64,000 bases of DNA from Sipunculus nudus (GCA_026874595.1 CM049321.1:17950979-18014978); one strand, 5' to 3'; positions 47,401 to 56,247 are shown, counted from the stretch's first letter. The notes: generated by a model from the sequence alone, not told the origin. A program made the numbers and translations.

Positions 47401-48418
47401 AGGTGCTATTACTTGGTGTTGTAGGTGTTATTACATGTTGCTCTAGGTGTTACTACATGTTGCTGAATGTGTTATTACATATTGCTGAATGTGTTATTAC
47501 ATGTTGTTGCAGGAGTTATTACATGTTGCTGTAGGTTTTATTACATGTTGCTGTAGAAATTATTACATGCTGCTGTAGATGTTATAATATTTTGCTGTAG
47601 GTGTTATAACATGTTGCTGTAGGTGTTACTACATGTTGCTGTAGATGTAATAACATGTTGCTGTAGGAGTTATTACGTTGTTGCAGGTGTTATTTCATCT
47701 TGCTGTAGGTGTAATTACTTGTTGTGAAAGTGTTAATACATAATGCTGTAGGTGTTTTTACGTGTTGCCGTAGGTGTAATAACATATTGCTGTAGGTGCT
47801 ATTACTTGTTGTAGCTGTTATTACATGTTGCCCTAGGTGTTACTACATGTTGCCCTAGGTGTTACATGTTGCTGTATGTGTTATTACATGTTGTTCTAGG
47901 TGTTATTACATGTTGTTCTAGGTGTTATAACATGTTGCTCTAGGTGTTATGTTATTACATGTTGCTGTAGAAATTATACATGTTGCTGTGGATGTTATTA
48001 TATGTTGTTGAAGGTAATGTTTAATTGTTGCTGTAGGCGTTATTACATGTTGCTGTAGGTGTTATTGCATGTTGCTATAGGTGTTATTTCATGATGCTGT
48101 AGGTGTTATTACATGTTGCTGAAGGTGTTATTACATGTTGCTGTAGAAATTATACATGTTGCTGTAGATGTTATTATAAGTTGTTGTAGGTGATATTTAA
48201 TTGTTGCTGTAGATGTTATTGCCTATTGCTGTAGGTGTTAATACATGTTATTTTAGGTGTTATTACATTTCTAATTATAGGTCGGGGATGAAGAAGATGG
48301 ATATGTTCGACTTTTGAAGCAAAATAATTCGTTAGAAAATCGAGTCACCACGAAGGAACCTGCCGCCGATATAAAGACGTCACCAAAACAGGAAGCAACA
48401 CTAACCAGTTTGCTGTAG
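29682..48418 (+). CDS. SLC5-type sodium-coupled monocarboxylate-like transporter, copy C, complete (17 exons)
   Basis: Complete gene for a plasma-membrane Na+/solute symporter of the SLC5A8/A12/A6 branch. Exons: 29682-29834, 30418-30609, 33058-33126, 33567-33618, 34284-34351, 34853-34933, 37497-37570, 38115-38255, 38546-38681, 39467-39552, 41255-41367, 41545-41615, 42779-42865, 43240-43394, 44133-44239, 45663-45802, 48281-48418. They total 1863 nt, 620 residues, close to human SLC5A8 (610). All junctions are GT..AG and in frame. Recognisable segments are GGMKAVVWTDVFQ, NQTAVQRYCAL, FSGALSSLSSSMNSL (serine pair of the sodium site), two N-glycosylation sequons in the exon 14 loop, and a CCCC tail block. 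The C-terminus SLL could bind a class I PDZ domain. The transported substrate is unknown. The start is the first ATG of an exon conserved in three copies. Confidence 0.93.
30418..30609 (+). CDS. copy C exon 2
   Basis: 64 codons, phase 0 both ends; acceptor TTTATAG, donor GTGAGA. Contains IIGTTAEMYTHGP and ends KLTSSFE; two helices. Confidence 0.92.
31040..32540 (+). mobile_element. DIRS-like (tyrosine-recombinase) retrotransposon remnant in intron 2 of copy C
   Basis: Broken gag-pol. The gag-like part at 31145-31571 includes TWFKYEGIVLLKHPNVCF and FVRPAVYAFDMRIRERL. A cysteine/histidine block at about 31752-31860 reads GRCHYSGCRRAHVCWRCRG. Reverse transcriptase starts with GSPMGAFPKKRS and YRIIHDLSWSPGQSVNE (about 32120-32225) and has the catalytic HYLDDY (YLDD at 32471-32482). 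This motif set fits DIRS/Ngaro-type elements. No tyrosine recombinase or RNase H is visible, so the element is truncated. Stops and shifts make it inactive. Confidence 0.7.
32641..33057. other. end of intron 2 of copy C
   Basis: No gene. GTGGTCCAACAGGCGTTATT at about 32669 loosely resembles GTGGTCTCCAAATAACGTTA at about 808 in an intron of copy A, perhaps the same old repeat. Confidence 0.3.
33058..33126 (+). CDS. copy C exon 3
   Basis: 23 codons, acceptor TTTTTCAG, donor GTAAAG. YIDQRFRSRPLRLLCVFTLI then LNQ. Confidence 0.92.
33567..33618 (+). CDS. copy C exon 4
   Basis: 52 nt ending in phase 1, donor GTAATT. VSYMGLAMYAPATALEG helix. Confidence 0.92.
33775..34025 (+). repeat. GT-associated SINE-like repeat, copy 2
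   Basis: GT-rich run, TTTGTCCACAA, body with GCGGATCCAACACATGATCC, end GCATGAATGAACC; same block order as at 50.70 kb. In intron 4 of copy C. Confidence 0.6.
34284..34351 (+). CDS. copy C exon 5
   Basis: 68 nt, acceptor TTCTGCAG, donor GTTAGT. With one base of exon 4 gives VTGFPVWASVLIAGVVTNIY then TTL, matching the family VTGFDLWGAV segment. Confidence 0.92.
34853..34933 (+). CDS. copy C exon 6
   Basis: 27 codons, donor GTATGT. GGMKAVVWTDVFQGCVMFSG, the best-conserved signature of the SLC5A5/6/8/12 group. Confidence 0.92.
34934..35388. other. first part of intron 6 of copy C
   Basis: No gene or repeat recognised; a TGACGTC-rich stretch (35174-35222) includes four cAMP-element-like cores, not evidence for function by itself. 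Confidence 0.3.
35389..35446. repeat. (TA)n microsatellite
   Basis: About 29 perfect TA units next to the Penelope-like remnant; such tracts are common insertion or termination sites of these elements. Confidence 0.95.
35447..36245 (-). mobile_element. Penelope-like element 3' remnant in intron 6 of copy C
   Basis: On the minus strand, 36233-36112 encodes KGHLTDTRQRQIWELKLIDK followed by IDTIRKDRD and a stop. This is the type of C-terminus seen after the GIY-YIG nuclease of Penelope-like and related elements. The following non-coding stretch ends in a hammerhead-like motif (35523-35561) and abuts a (TA)n tract. Reverse transcriptase is not visible, so the 5' part is lost. Family assignment rests on the tail and the ribozyme motif only. 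Confidence 0.5.
35523..35561 (-). ncRNA. hammerhead-ribozyme-like motif (Penelope-type)
   Basis: Minus strand: CAC, then CTGATGA (35557-35551), a perfect 6-bp stem GAAGCT-ATA-AGCTTC, then GAAA (35534-35531), AGCT core, C (35527) and GTG. Conserved CUGANGA and GAAA boxes, stem II, a minimal self-complementary stem III (AGCU in place of the common ACGU) and the CAC/GUG start of stem I are all present in order. Predicted cleavage follows C35527. A single unpaired A precedes stem II. Minimal stem III is known for Penelope-element hammerheads and would favour dimeric activity. Confidence 0.5.
36403..36426 (+). repeat. G24 homopolymer
   Basis: Uninterrupted G run in intron 6. Similar runs: 19878-19896, 39729-39751, 40692-40715, 41887-41902, and C20 at 11044. 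Confidence 0.9.
37081..37416 (+). repeat. 42-bp tandem repeat, 8 copies, in intron 6 of copy C
   Basis: Unit TGTACTCTGGATTCTGTATC plus GCCCATCAAGGCTCTGGGTACA (42 bp). As 42 is divisible by three, frames free of stops stay open through the block in several frames on both strands (37022-37473). These are not genes. Confidence 0.95.
37497..37570 (+). CDS. copy C exon 7
   Basis: 74 nt ending in phase 2, acceptor ATAACAG, donor GTAAGT. GTIRVGGAREVWEIAGKGGR then LTFF; extracellular loop corresponding to the DGGRLNFW region of SLC5A8. Confidence 0.9.
38115..38255 (+). CDS. copy C exon 8
   Basis: 141 nt, acceptor CTGCAG, donor GTGAGT. NFWPLVVGRAFSIMASVGTN then QTAVQRYCALPTMKKAKL; the NQxxVQRY motif is a family landmark. 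Confidence 0.92.
38546..38681 (+). CDS. copy C exon 9
   Basis: 136 nt, acceptor CTTGCAG, donor GTGAAT. LVLCSLYYCILAAIVGFCGL helix, then EGCDPL, the conserved CDP of the family. Confidence 0.92.
39467..39552 (+). CDS. copy C exon 10
   Basis: 86 nt, acceptor TTTTCAG, donor GTGAGA. LLPYFILTVLDYPGLSGLFL then AVLFSGAL. Confidence 0.92.
39840..40020 (+). repeat. GT-associated SINE-like repeat, copy 3
   Basis: ATGAACAGAATCTCAGGACA, then GATCCCTTACACGATCCGAA, then TAATTCACTTGAGAATATGG; matches copy 1 in the left arm at the same intron position. Confidence 0.55.
40098..40330 (-). mobile_element. tRNA-derived SINE, right-arm copy
   Basis: Minus-strand counterpart of the SINE at 19.94 kb: GGCGAAATGGTAAGGGCGCT head and the same tail through ATATGACTGCTTAGGTT. 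Present in both arms, so inserted before the duplication. Confidence 0.72.
41255..41367 (+). CDS. copy C exon 11
   Basis: 113 nt, acceptor TTTTTAG, donor GTAGGA. SSLSSSMNSLSAVTWKDILE; serines coordinate sodium in SLC5 structures. Confidence 0.92.
41545..41615 (+). CDS. copy C exon 12
   Basis: 71 nt, acceptor TCTATAG, donor GTAACT. VFIYGVLAIGMSFLMQILSG then HVMQ; helix. Confidence 0.9.
41644..41952. mobile_element. Harbinger-like MITE in intron 12 of copy C
   Basis: 309 bp, same termini as the element at 25.36 kb (TATGGTTCTCAGGCACCT left; AGGTGCCTTAGAACTGTACC right), flanked by TTA duplications (41641-41643, 41953-41955). The left arm has the empty site with a single TTA (19195-19197), which fixes the boundaries. 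Confidence 0.88.
42779..42865 (+). CDS. copy C exon 13
   Basis: 29 codons, acceptor AATCAG, donor GTAAGT. VSGRVLGALSGPVKGIMVLG then GLIPCSNAI, the GGPLMGLFALGIL equivalent. Confidence 0.92.
43240..43394 (+). CDS. copy C exon 14
   Basis: 155 nt, acceptor CAAAAG, donor GTAAGC. GSIVGSAASLALTLWMNIGS helix, then a loop with NCT and NQT sequons. Confidence 0.92.
44133..44239 (+). CDS. copy C exon 15
   Basis: 107 nt, acceptor AACCAG, donor GTGAGT. PRDSIFALYRVSFTWMPIIS, then the last membrane helix VSVIFVGVIASLLT. Confidence 0.92.
44262..44890 (+). mobile_element. LINE 3' fragment in intron 15 of copy C
   Basis: Encodes the C-terminus of an ORF2 with KKAQQRLFFLRNLKDF (about 44312) and LPTVDSLFQTRLLKKANDII then SHPAHYLF (to about 44610), with one stop. 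Ends in a TATCTTATCCTATCTTA-type tail. The left arm lacks it: sequence runs directly from the exon 15 donor flank to the GGAGCGATCGGGGTCAT stretch. Confidence 0.75.
45663..45802 (+). CDS. copy C exon 16
   Basis: 140 nt, acceptor TTTTTAG, donor GTAATT. Cytosolic tail with YICCCCPESVRRFLWCGMDH, a cysteine cluster placed just after the last helix. Confidence 0.92.
46440..46770 (+). mobile_element. old LINE ORF2 C-terminal relic in intron 16 of copy C
   Basis: GISVVGTKMWNCLPYSLSYA resembles the G-LWN-LP segment common near LINE ORF2 ends. Mirrored in the left arm at 14.94-15.23 kb, so it predates the duplication. The 98-codon open frame is not a host gene. Confidence 0.5.
47340..48272 (+). repeat. 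22-bp minisatellite, right-arm array, about 42 copies
   Basis: Unit ACATGTTGCTGTAGGTGTTA plus TT, more diverged than the left array. It fills the end of intron 16 up to the acceptor of exon 17. Each unit contains TGCTGTAG directly followed by GTGTTA, i.e. an acceptor-like and a donor-like site back to back. Confidence 0.93.
48281..48418 (+). CDS. copy C exon 17 (terminal)
   Basis: 45 codons plus TAG, acceptor AATTATAG, just downstream of the minisatellite. Starts VGDEEDGYVRLLKQNNSLEN; charged cytosolic tail ending ATLTSLL. Confidence 0.88.
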   Translation, partial: VGDEEDGYVRLLKQNNSLENRVTTKEPAADIKTSPKQEATLTSLL

Positions 48419-48534
48419 ACATTATTTGCCTGTAGAAAGGAAACATGTGTCTGTTTGCATGTGAATTATGTGTTACATAGCCTCTTTCTGACTAATTATA
48501 ATGTTAGTGTTTTGCAAAGTTTAATTTGCAACAC

Positions 48535-48540
48535 AATAAA
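48535..48540 (+). terminator. candidate poly(A) signal of copy C
   Basis: AATAAA 117 bp after the stop codon, in AT-rich 3' sequence. Position is typical of a cleavage signal. Confidence 0.5.
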
Positions 48541-49830
48541 ATGCATGCTGGCCCGACCGTGCCCGTTGGTTCATCCGAATAACACTTCCTTAAATCAAAG
48601 CAATCTATTCACTTTCACATTTGAAGAATCTATGTGAATTTAGGCTTCCTTTTGCATATATAAAATGATCTATAATTAACTCCGTTTTCGAGAAGTTGTT
48701 TAACGCCCATATTAAGGATGTATAAGCTTGTATGTTAACATGCTTCAAGTGCCAATGTTGACGAACAGATAAAAACACGTGGCTGGAGATGGATGTTTGC
48801 ACACAAGCTTTTGATAATGATAGTATGTGAAGCATCTTTCTTCTATAGACCGTTTCCATTTAACTAGCGACACCTATCGGCGATATCAGCCATGTATGAT
48901 TCGAGGTTTGTATACACTACATGTATATGCCAGTCAACGGCGGAATTGAATGTTTTGGCCCTGTAACATTAAAATATCTTTACTTGTAGCTTCTTTGTCA
49001 ACCTGAACGAAACAGGATTCATCTTGAATGCTATCTTTTGAACTTATATATCTGACAATCCATGCTACGTACTTAAAAAAAAGTAATTAAGTTAATTATT
49101 TTATCTGTGGCAGAGGTCTATTAATATATAGCATGCTAACTATATTTAAAAATATAAGACAACTAAAAACTTGATGTCATCGTCTCGCCTGTCTGTTTAT
49201 ATAAGAAGGTCACCTGCCCTAAACCCTGCAGACTCGCAAACTGCTCCAAACTTAACGCGTGCCATGGGGCTGTAGGATATTCCATATAATCTTAATAGAA
49301 AACCCCCACACTATAAGTGGACTCATCCATTGATGCCCAGAGGATAATTCACAGCCAGGGGATCAGAGAGGGGGATCTTGTTACTAACTATTTGGTGGGC
49401 CTGGATGGTACCTTTATGGCCCGCAGGTTAGCAGAAGTAGCTGGGGTCCCCACGTATGTTTAAGGAAATGAAGATCGTTTAACAAATGGTGCAGTTGGGT
49501 AGCCTGCAACCCTTCAGATCTTTAGTAAAGCGTACACCCCATGCATACCCTCCGTATCTGTAGCAAAGCGTTAACCCCATGCACTGACTGGCAGAATAAT
49601 GTTTGGCATATATGTAATAAGGATTCTAAAATCGGACACACCTTTCGGCCATTTGTTGATGTTAAACTTTAATTCCTGTGTTGTTTTATATTTTCTATGG
49701 TAAAATCTTACAGGGCAATGGCGTCTGCCTTTCAGTGGATAACATATTTGTCATAGTGTTACGACTATATTATAATTATCAGTTTATCACGCCATTGTTT
49801 TAATACTGTTCTTGAATGGTTATGAGTTAA
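48541..49830. other. intergenic region after copy C
   Basis: No gene or clear repeat recognised; AT-rich. Confidence 0.5.
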
Positions 49831-49839
49831 TATCTTGCT

Positions 49840-50285
49840 TCAAAACTTCTTTACCAATATCCATTACTAGATAAGAGTCGCCCCCCAAAATACACTTATC
49901 ATTGGAAATCATATTAATCTCTTCTAATGCTTGATAATAAAAATCTGGTTCATCATGGTGTGGGCTAAATATTGTCACTAAGGTTTATTTGTGGTCACCA
50001 ATTGTTAAGTCACAAATAATAAATATTCCATTGTCGTCTGTATTTAACTCATGAATTTTTACACCAAGAATTATTTATTATTAGTATATAAACACCTCTG
50101 GCATTGGATGACCCATGTTAAAATAGTACCTCATGTCCCCACTCTGCTCACCACTGAGCTTTACTGTTAACCGTGTTATGAGCTTCCTGTAAAAAAAAAA
50201 AATATTTTATCTTCTTTTCTATTTAGCCAATAAAACAGTTCTCTCCTTTTGCTAGAGTCAGCTATTCCCCTGGCATTCAAAGTAA
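49840..50285 (-). mobile_element. LINE endonuclease fragment
   Basis: Minus strand from 50285: SLNARGIADSSKRRELFYWL, then SNARGVYILINNSW, then DEPDFYYQALEEI and CILGGDSYLVMD, the order of blocks of an AP-type endonuclease from an L1/Tx1-like ORF2 (the last block is the GGDFN site). Frames are interrupted by stops and a poly-A tract. No reverse transcriptase follows. Confidence 0.65.
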
Positions 50286-50689
50286 GTATACTTATAGTTG
50301 TCATCAAGTGTCGTTTGTAACACAACTACCCGTTTGTGTTTCTACGTTACTTGAGTGATGCAAAATATATTTGGTTTACATCAATATAGATTGGTTTTTG
50401 TTACCCTGCTATCGCTAATACAAACATTTTTATTCGGGTATTTTTTCCTTACTGACCATAACTGACAGTGAGAGTTGATAAAAATATTCTGGCTCATACA
50501 AAAGTTAGCACAAAAACTGAAAAAAATAATAAATGATATCAACAAATAACATACAATGAACATAAATAAAATCCGTCCCTATTCTTCTGGAAATGCATGT
50601 GGAAACTATCATAAAAAAAAGTGCAAAGTCACATGACATATGTAAGCCGCCTCCTCACCTGGCCTTGGCGATAATTAAAGTTCAATAAG

Positions 50690-50935
50690 TTATGACGATG
50701 GTGTTTGTGTGTAGTTATGTGTGTGCGTATGTGTGTGTGTGTGAGTGTGTTTGTTCACAACAAAACGTACGCAATCATAAACAGAATCTCGTTTTCAGGG
50801 CATTTCAGAAATGGATCGGTGAAGAAGTGAGTTAATTTTCATGTAGATCCGGAACATGGTACGGTTTCACGAACGTCATAAAGGAATATTTAAAATGCAC
50901 GAATGAACTTGGGAAGTGAATGCATTGGAGCATTC
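50690..50935 (+). repeat. GT-associated SINE-like repeat, copy 4
   Basis: (GT)n, TTTGTTCACAAC, ATAAACAGAATCTC, GATCCGGAACATGGTAC, end GAATGAACTTGGGAA. Best-preserved copy. Confidence 0.65.
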
Positions 50936-51078
50936 CACAATACACACCTCATAGTCGACTTTGTTAATACCACCCAGCTACTTAATACATGAAGTGGAGC
51001 TTATGCTGAGTTTTACAAACCTTCAGATACATTTTGTACTTTCTATGCTTTTCTGTAACTTGTTAACATACAAATATA

Positions 51079-51289
51079 CTAAGCCGGCATCTTCAATTGC
51101 AACTGTATTGCAGTCATTTATTGGTAGACCCGCACAGATTGATAAGCAACCTTAGGAGTAGGCTATATAAATTGTGCTTGATACTAGTCTGTATATTTCT
51201 TGTTTACATTCAATCAAAAAACCAAACATTCTGTGCGTGTCTACCAATAAATGGATGCAATGCAGCTGCAATTGAAGATGCCGGCCTTG
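51079..51289. mobile_element. mariner-like MITE
   Basis: 211 bp with inverted repeats of about 57 bp (AAGCCGGCATCTTCAATTGC at the left, complement at the right), flanked by TA on both sides (51077-51078, 51290-51291), the target type of Tc1/mariner elements. The open frames across it are incidental. Confidence 0.75.
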
Positions 51290-51724
51290 TATATTTTTTA
51301 TATAATCAAGGTACTCACTGACAAGCATTAATTACTGGTTTAGCGCTTAGAAAAGGGTAACTATATTGTTAATTTAGTTTTGGAAAACTGTTTAAGCCAA
51401 TATTTTTATCAACAGGGATTCAAGCACCACCTGTTGCAAGGCATCCTAGAGTAGACGTTATACATACATCTTGCGTGCAGGTGTGAGGGGAAGAAAATGG
51501 AATTTAATGCAACATTTGGAGCTGCATTTCCTAATTAAGCTTGTATTATTCTAATACCTAGTTTATTTGTTCAGAAAAGAGGAGGCCCCCCCCCCCCCCA
51601 CTAAATCCGACCCTGATACCAATACGAACCTTACACATATGTCAGTTGTACTGGATCAATATTCATGTACTTGTTACGGGAATACAATTACCACGCACAG
51701 CAATGTCACCCATGTCATTGTTTA

Positions 51725-51876
51725 ACTGACCCATGAACAACATCTTAATGGGATAAGAACACTTCAGCTTTACTTTATTTATTTTGAGGAGGCCTCCTTT
51801 AACTGGCCCTTAAACATCATTTTAAAGGGATCAGAACACTTCAGCTTCACTCTGATTATTTTGAGGAGGCCCCTTT
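51725..51876. repeat. 78-bp direct duplication
   Basis: Two adjacent copies of a unit with GGGATAAGAACACTTCAGCT and TTATTTTGAGGAGGCC, at about 51725-51798 and 51802-51876. Confidence 0.65.
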
Positions 51877-52647
51877 GCTGCATAAGCTATTGAGACAATA
51901 CCTCTTGTTTTTAAGATATATACATGAATCTTTATTCTTTTTTTTTTGTTGCTTACTTTATCTGTGAAGTCGGCCCTTGCAGAGGAAAAACCTCTTTCGG
52001 TAAACACTGGGTAATTAATGTACACGATGAGGCACTCAAAATATTTATAAATTCTTACTCGGTAATATATGTAGACGATATACATTACCGGTAATTGTTA
52101 AAAGTTCCTATTTAAATGAAGATGTGGGGTTCATAGGCCTCTTATGTGGTCTTAGGCTTTTTTTAGATGTAAAGTAAGGTATTAAAAAAAAGGATACAGT
52201 CTCCTCCTAAACCCTGAAGGAAAACAATCAAGGCGTCAGAACAGTCGCAGGAACGTGTTAACCATGTTAAATCAGGATATATTTAAGCCTGATTTCGATC
52301 TCATTTAGAGCTATGATAGTTCACCCAACAAATTTATACTTTGAACTTTGTGAAACTACTCTAGTAAGATTAAATCAGTTGTGATATGTACTGGTACGAT
52401 TGACAATTGTACAAGTGTTAAATTTGACCTAGTACAAATCACCATTTCCAGCTGTGCTGGTACCAATGCCAATCGTACAAAATTGCAGTTTGTACTTAGA
52501 CCTACACAATTTTGTATTATAATATTGGATTGCAGAAGCATTTTTTGTGATTAATGTCGTCTTAGAGAATATACAGATCTTATTACTTTTTATATCCAGG
52601 ATAGGTCTATTATATTATATCTTTGTATTATATCTTTCCGGACTTGA
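51877..52647. other. intergenic, nothing specific
   Basis: AT-rich, no gene recognised. Short imperfect repeats of TGGTAC(G/C)A(A/T)TG(A/C)CAAT at 52390-52470. Confidence 0.4.
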
Positions 52648-53572
52648 AGATATGTGGACCATAAAGAAAACGAGCTGACCAACCATACAGTCGGCAATAG
52701 TCAAAGTGTTTAAATAGTTTCATAGACTAAACAAAATAATATGTAATATGTAAAAAAATAAGACTCAAACAATAAATCTCATCAGTTGATGGTGATTGCA
52801 TTTCGGAAGTTATTGAACAATTTGCTCTCCACAGGAAATCACATCGTTTCAATTTATTTTTTTGTACAAAACGAAATTTAAACAAAATTTACATATTTGC
52901 TTAAAATTAGACCAAAATATAATAAAAAAATTCATTCATCACTTTATCGTTTCGTACCTTACGATGACCGCATTGAAAAATACCTTACGATTATACGAAA
53001 AGGGAATAAAGGAATTCCATTCATCATGTAAACTTATGTAATTAACGATGGCAACAATGCTTAGTACCATATTAAAACATATTTTCCAGTATAGATATGC
53101 CTCCTCAGCTGATCCCAATATTAATTAGTTCGATCGAATAAAAAAACCACAGTCCCCCACCACCACATATTAGATAACAGGTCATTTTATGATCACACCT
53201 AATTTGTTCAAGCTTCATCAATGGAAAAAAATTGGGAGCAAAATATGACCTATCATTAAATAAAAAACAGAGTAAACCCACCCCCGGTCGGGTTGCCCTT
53301 GCCTCCAACTTGCATAAAGGTCAAGGCCAAAGGGATGGAGGTAGGCCTTCACACAGACATGCGAGAGCCACAACTTGGAATTTAGCTTAATGCCAAATGC
53401 GATAGCACGCTCTCGTTTGTCTGATAATCTTTTGCTCTGTGCAAATCCTGGAGGTCAGACCCAGGAAACCTATGTTATACAAAGCAGCGGTGATATAGCC
53501 AGGGAGATCTGGGACGACTGCAGTAGAAAGTTATGATTAACCGCTGCGTGAGGTTTACGGGAGGTAAGATTA

Positions 53573-53613
53573 GTAATAATAATTATAATAATAATAACAA
53601 TAATAATAATAAT
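53573..53613. repeat. (TAA)n microsatellite
   Basis: AAT/TAA run; counterpart (TTA)n at about 56830-56858 in the right foldback arm. Confidence 0.85.
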
Positions 53614-53888
53614 TTATTATCTCAAATTACCCTTTTCGAGGCATACAGAGTCGGATACGAACTTTGTTCATCCTGCAATACATACAATCAAAATAACATG
53701 TATACATATACACAAAAAATGCTTCTATATACACATACAATAAATGGCTACACATGCATTTATGTTTAAAAAATAAAATCACATATACGTAACAGAAATT
53801 AAAGAGATGAATATGCATTTATATTTGGCAGTCATGGTTGACATTGCTAGAATAATTCATATATATGATCAGTTGTATCATTATCATG

Positions 53889-54085
53889 CAGGGGAGTAGC
53901 CAGGATTGAGGGAGGGGAGGGAGCCATGATCAGTGGCGGCTCCAGAAATTCGAAAACGTGAGGTTTGCGAGGCTTGTGTCACATGGATCCGCCACTAATA
54001 TATATATACGAAATTCCGAAAGGACGGCGAATATTGGATGTGACCGGCCCCTTCGCCCCCCCCCCCCCCCCAGGCTACGCCCCTG
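53889..54085. mobile_element. hAT-like MITE in left foldback arm
   Basis: 197 bp bounded by CAGGGGAGTAGCCAGG and CCAGGCTACGCCCCTG. Missing from the matching place of the right arm (near 55735), so it entered after the foldback formed. No clear 8-bp target duplication. Confidence 0.65.
53931..53997. mobile_element. short nested inverted-repeat element
   Basis: CAGTGGCGGCTCC at the left and GGATCCGCCACTA at the right, 67 bp, lying inside the previous MITE; termini of the common hAT-like CAGTGGCGGATCC type. Confidence 0.5.
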
Positions 54086-54362
54086 AATTATGTATGTAGA
54101 CACATATCACAGATATTTACATAAACAGAAACCTACATACACGTTGTTATATTTACATATACACATATTAATTAAACTATAGGAGAATATCCTGTAATGA
54201 ATGCACCTTTAAATATAACGTGTTAACGGTCGTATAGTGGCTGTGTTAAGCACATTTAAGTTTATTGTCTTCCATGTTTTAAATGGATTTTACTGTGAGG
54301 ACTGAAGCGTAATATGACTATCTTTTTGCAATTGCTTTTTTTTTTCAAGCACCTTACTTACT

Positions 54363-54440
54363 TAATAATAATAATAATAATAATAATAATTTTAATTATA
54401 ATAATAATATTAATAATAAAAATAATAATATTGATGATAA
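54363..54440. repeat. (AAT)n microsatellite
   Basis: Imperfect AAT/ATA run in the foldback loop, producing the low-complexity open frame at 54314-54568. Confidence 0.9.
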
Positions 54441-54748
54441 TAATAATTGTTGTAATATATTTTGAGAAGACAGATTTATATATAAATAGATGTAAATATA
54501 TATATATATATATGAATATTTATGTATATATATGTGTGTGTGCGTGTAAATATGAATTTGTTCATTAAAAGTGAGTGCATCTAGTTTAAGTAATAAGGTT
54601 AGTGGTGTTTAAGAGTCCTTTTGTTATTATCAGCTTGTTATGTTATAAAACCTCCATATATAAAGGTAATATACATTACATATCATTAACATATACAGGG
54701 TAAAGTACAGGTAAGTCTTTGATAGGCTAATACCTCCACGCCGTAAGT

Positions 54749-54820
54749 GGTCCCGTGGTGTAACGGTTAGCACTCAGGACTCTGAATCCTGCGATCCGAG
54801 TTCAAATCTCGGCGGGACCT
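54749..54820 (+). tRNA. tRNA-Gln (anticodon CTG)
   Basis: 72 nt without intron. Acceptor stem GGTCCCG / CGGGACC pairs over 7 bp, D-arm GTGTAACGGTTAGCAC contains the A box, anticodon loop CTCTGAA reads CTG, T arm CCGAG-TTCAAAT-CTCGG carries the B box GTTCAAATCTC. A TTTT run at about 54831 can end Pol III transcription. It sits in the loop of the foldback structure. Confidence 0.95.
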
Positions 54821-56245
54821 GAGGAATAGTATTTTCAATCTGCATTTTTCAGTCGAACATTCAGGAAACACTGTAACATCCTCCTGGAAACCCAACATAC
54901 AGGGAAGCTGCGACATACTACATGGCTTTATGGTTTTCTTTTTTTATAATACCCATCTGCGCAGTGAAATTTGTGAGAAGAAAACATATCAAGTGGAATT
55001 TTGTGCTGCCACCTGTTGCTTAAAAGATAAACTAATTTGAATGAGTGTTAGAATTCCGGTTTATCAAAGTCTATTGGTTTATTTAAGGAAATGGTGGGCC
55101 TTGTTGCTTTTTAATGGCATTATAAGAGGTATTTGAGCAGATTCAGTTGGGTCCGTATGCCTTAAATATCTCGGTGGTTTGCCAACCACTAAGGACAAGT
55201 GGTCGCATAAATCATAGATCGTTAGATGAAATTATAAAACGGCCTTAAACGCCTCACTGTACACATTATGGTTAATGTGATACTTTTACGATCACTCTTA
55301 AACCAGTATTACTTGCAAAGGCCATACACACTCAAATTGAAAACATTGTTCAATAATGATGACCAACAGCAACCATCAAAATGGCCAAATTTGCGAAAAA
55401 AAACATATTATCCAGATTAACCAACTACAGATTATTTTGGCCTATAGTTGTATGTTTTTCACTGAATATATCAGGTAGCTTATTTCGTGTAATATGTTAG
55501 GTATGTTTCTTGATTATATGTACATGGAAATGCACAACCAGGTAACGGATGCACAGCACCCGTTATCCAACCTTTTATTATTAGTATGACACACACTGTT
55601 AAACTTTAGCCCAGTTAGTTGTATGCACGAACAGATATTCTCCTATAGTTGTATATATGTATATGTAAATATGACAACATGTACGTAGGTTTGTTTTTAT
55701 GAAAATATCTGTGGTATGTTTCTATATACATAATGATGTAAGTGATCATATATATGAATATTTCCAGCAATAACCGTCACACAACACATATATATCACTG
55801 TTTTTGTTTCACTATAAGGTGTCTATCCAGTAATGTAGGCTAAATTAATTTTACTGAAGGGGCACTTGTTGGCCAGATGTGAGTGTATATACCAGTAAAC
55901 AGAAAACATGGCCCACTTTACATATTCATGTATACATTTATGTTTAGTGATCAACAATATATTAATTTCCATTAACATCAGTAATACACCCATATATGAT
56001 TACTGTGTTATGTATATAAATGATGTTAACGTTGGTTGCATGATATGGAAAACAATAGTTTAAAGGGCACTGATGGTCCATATAGAGTGTATTTGTAAAA
56101 TAGATTACATGGCTTTTCTATTCCTGTTTCTTTTATAGCTTTTATTATACCATGTAAAGGTCGCGTCTATATGTACATCAGTCATGCAATCGTGCACAGC
56201 AAATTATTTCATCTATGTGTTATTTGTGATATGTTTATAAATGAC

Positions 56246-56247
<2 letters not shown>

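Larger units (their letters stand above)
29100..48275 (+). repeat. right arm of a large inverted duplication
   Basis: Mirror of 12.4-28.5 kb and carrier of intact gene C. It is longer than the left arm because it keeps exons 2-7 and has extra insertions: a Harbinger-like MITE at 41.6 kb and a LINE fragment at 44.3 kb. Its minisatellite is about half as long as that of the left arm. Confidence 0.9.
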
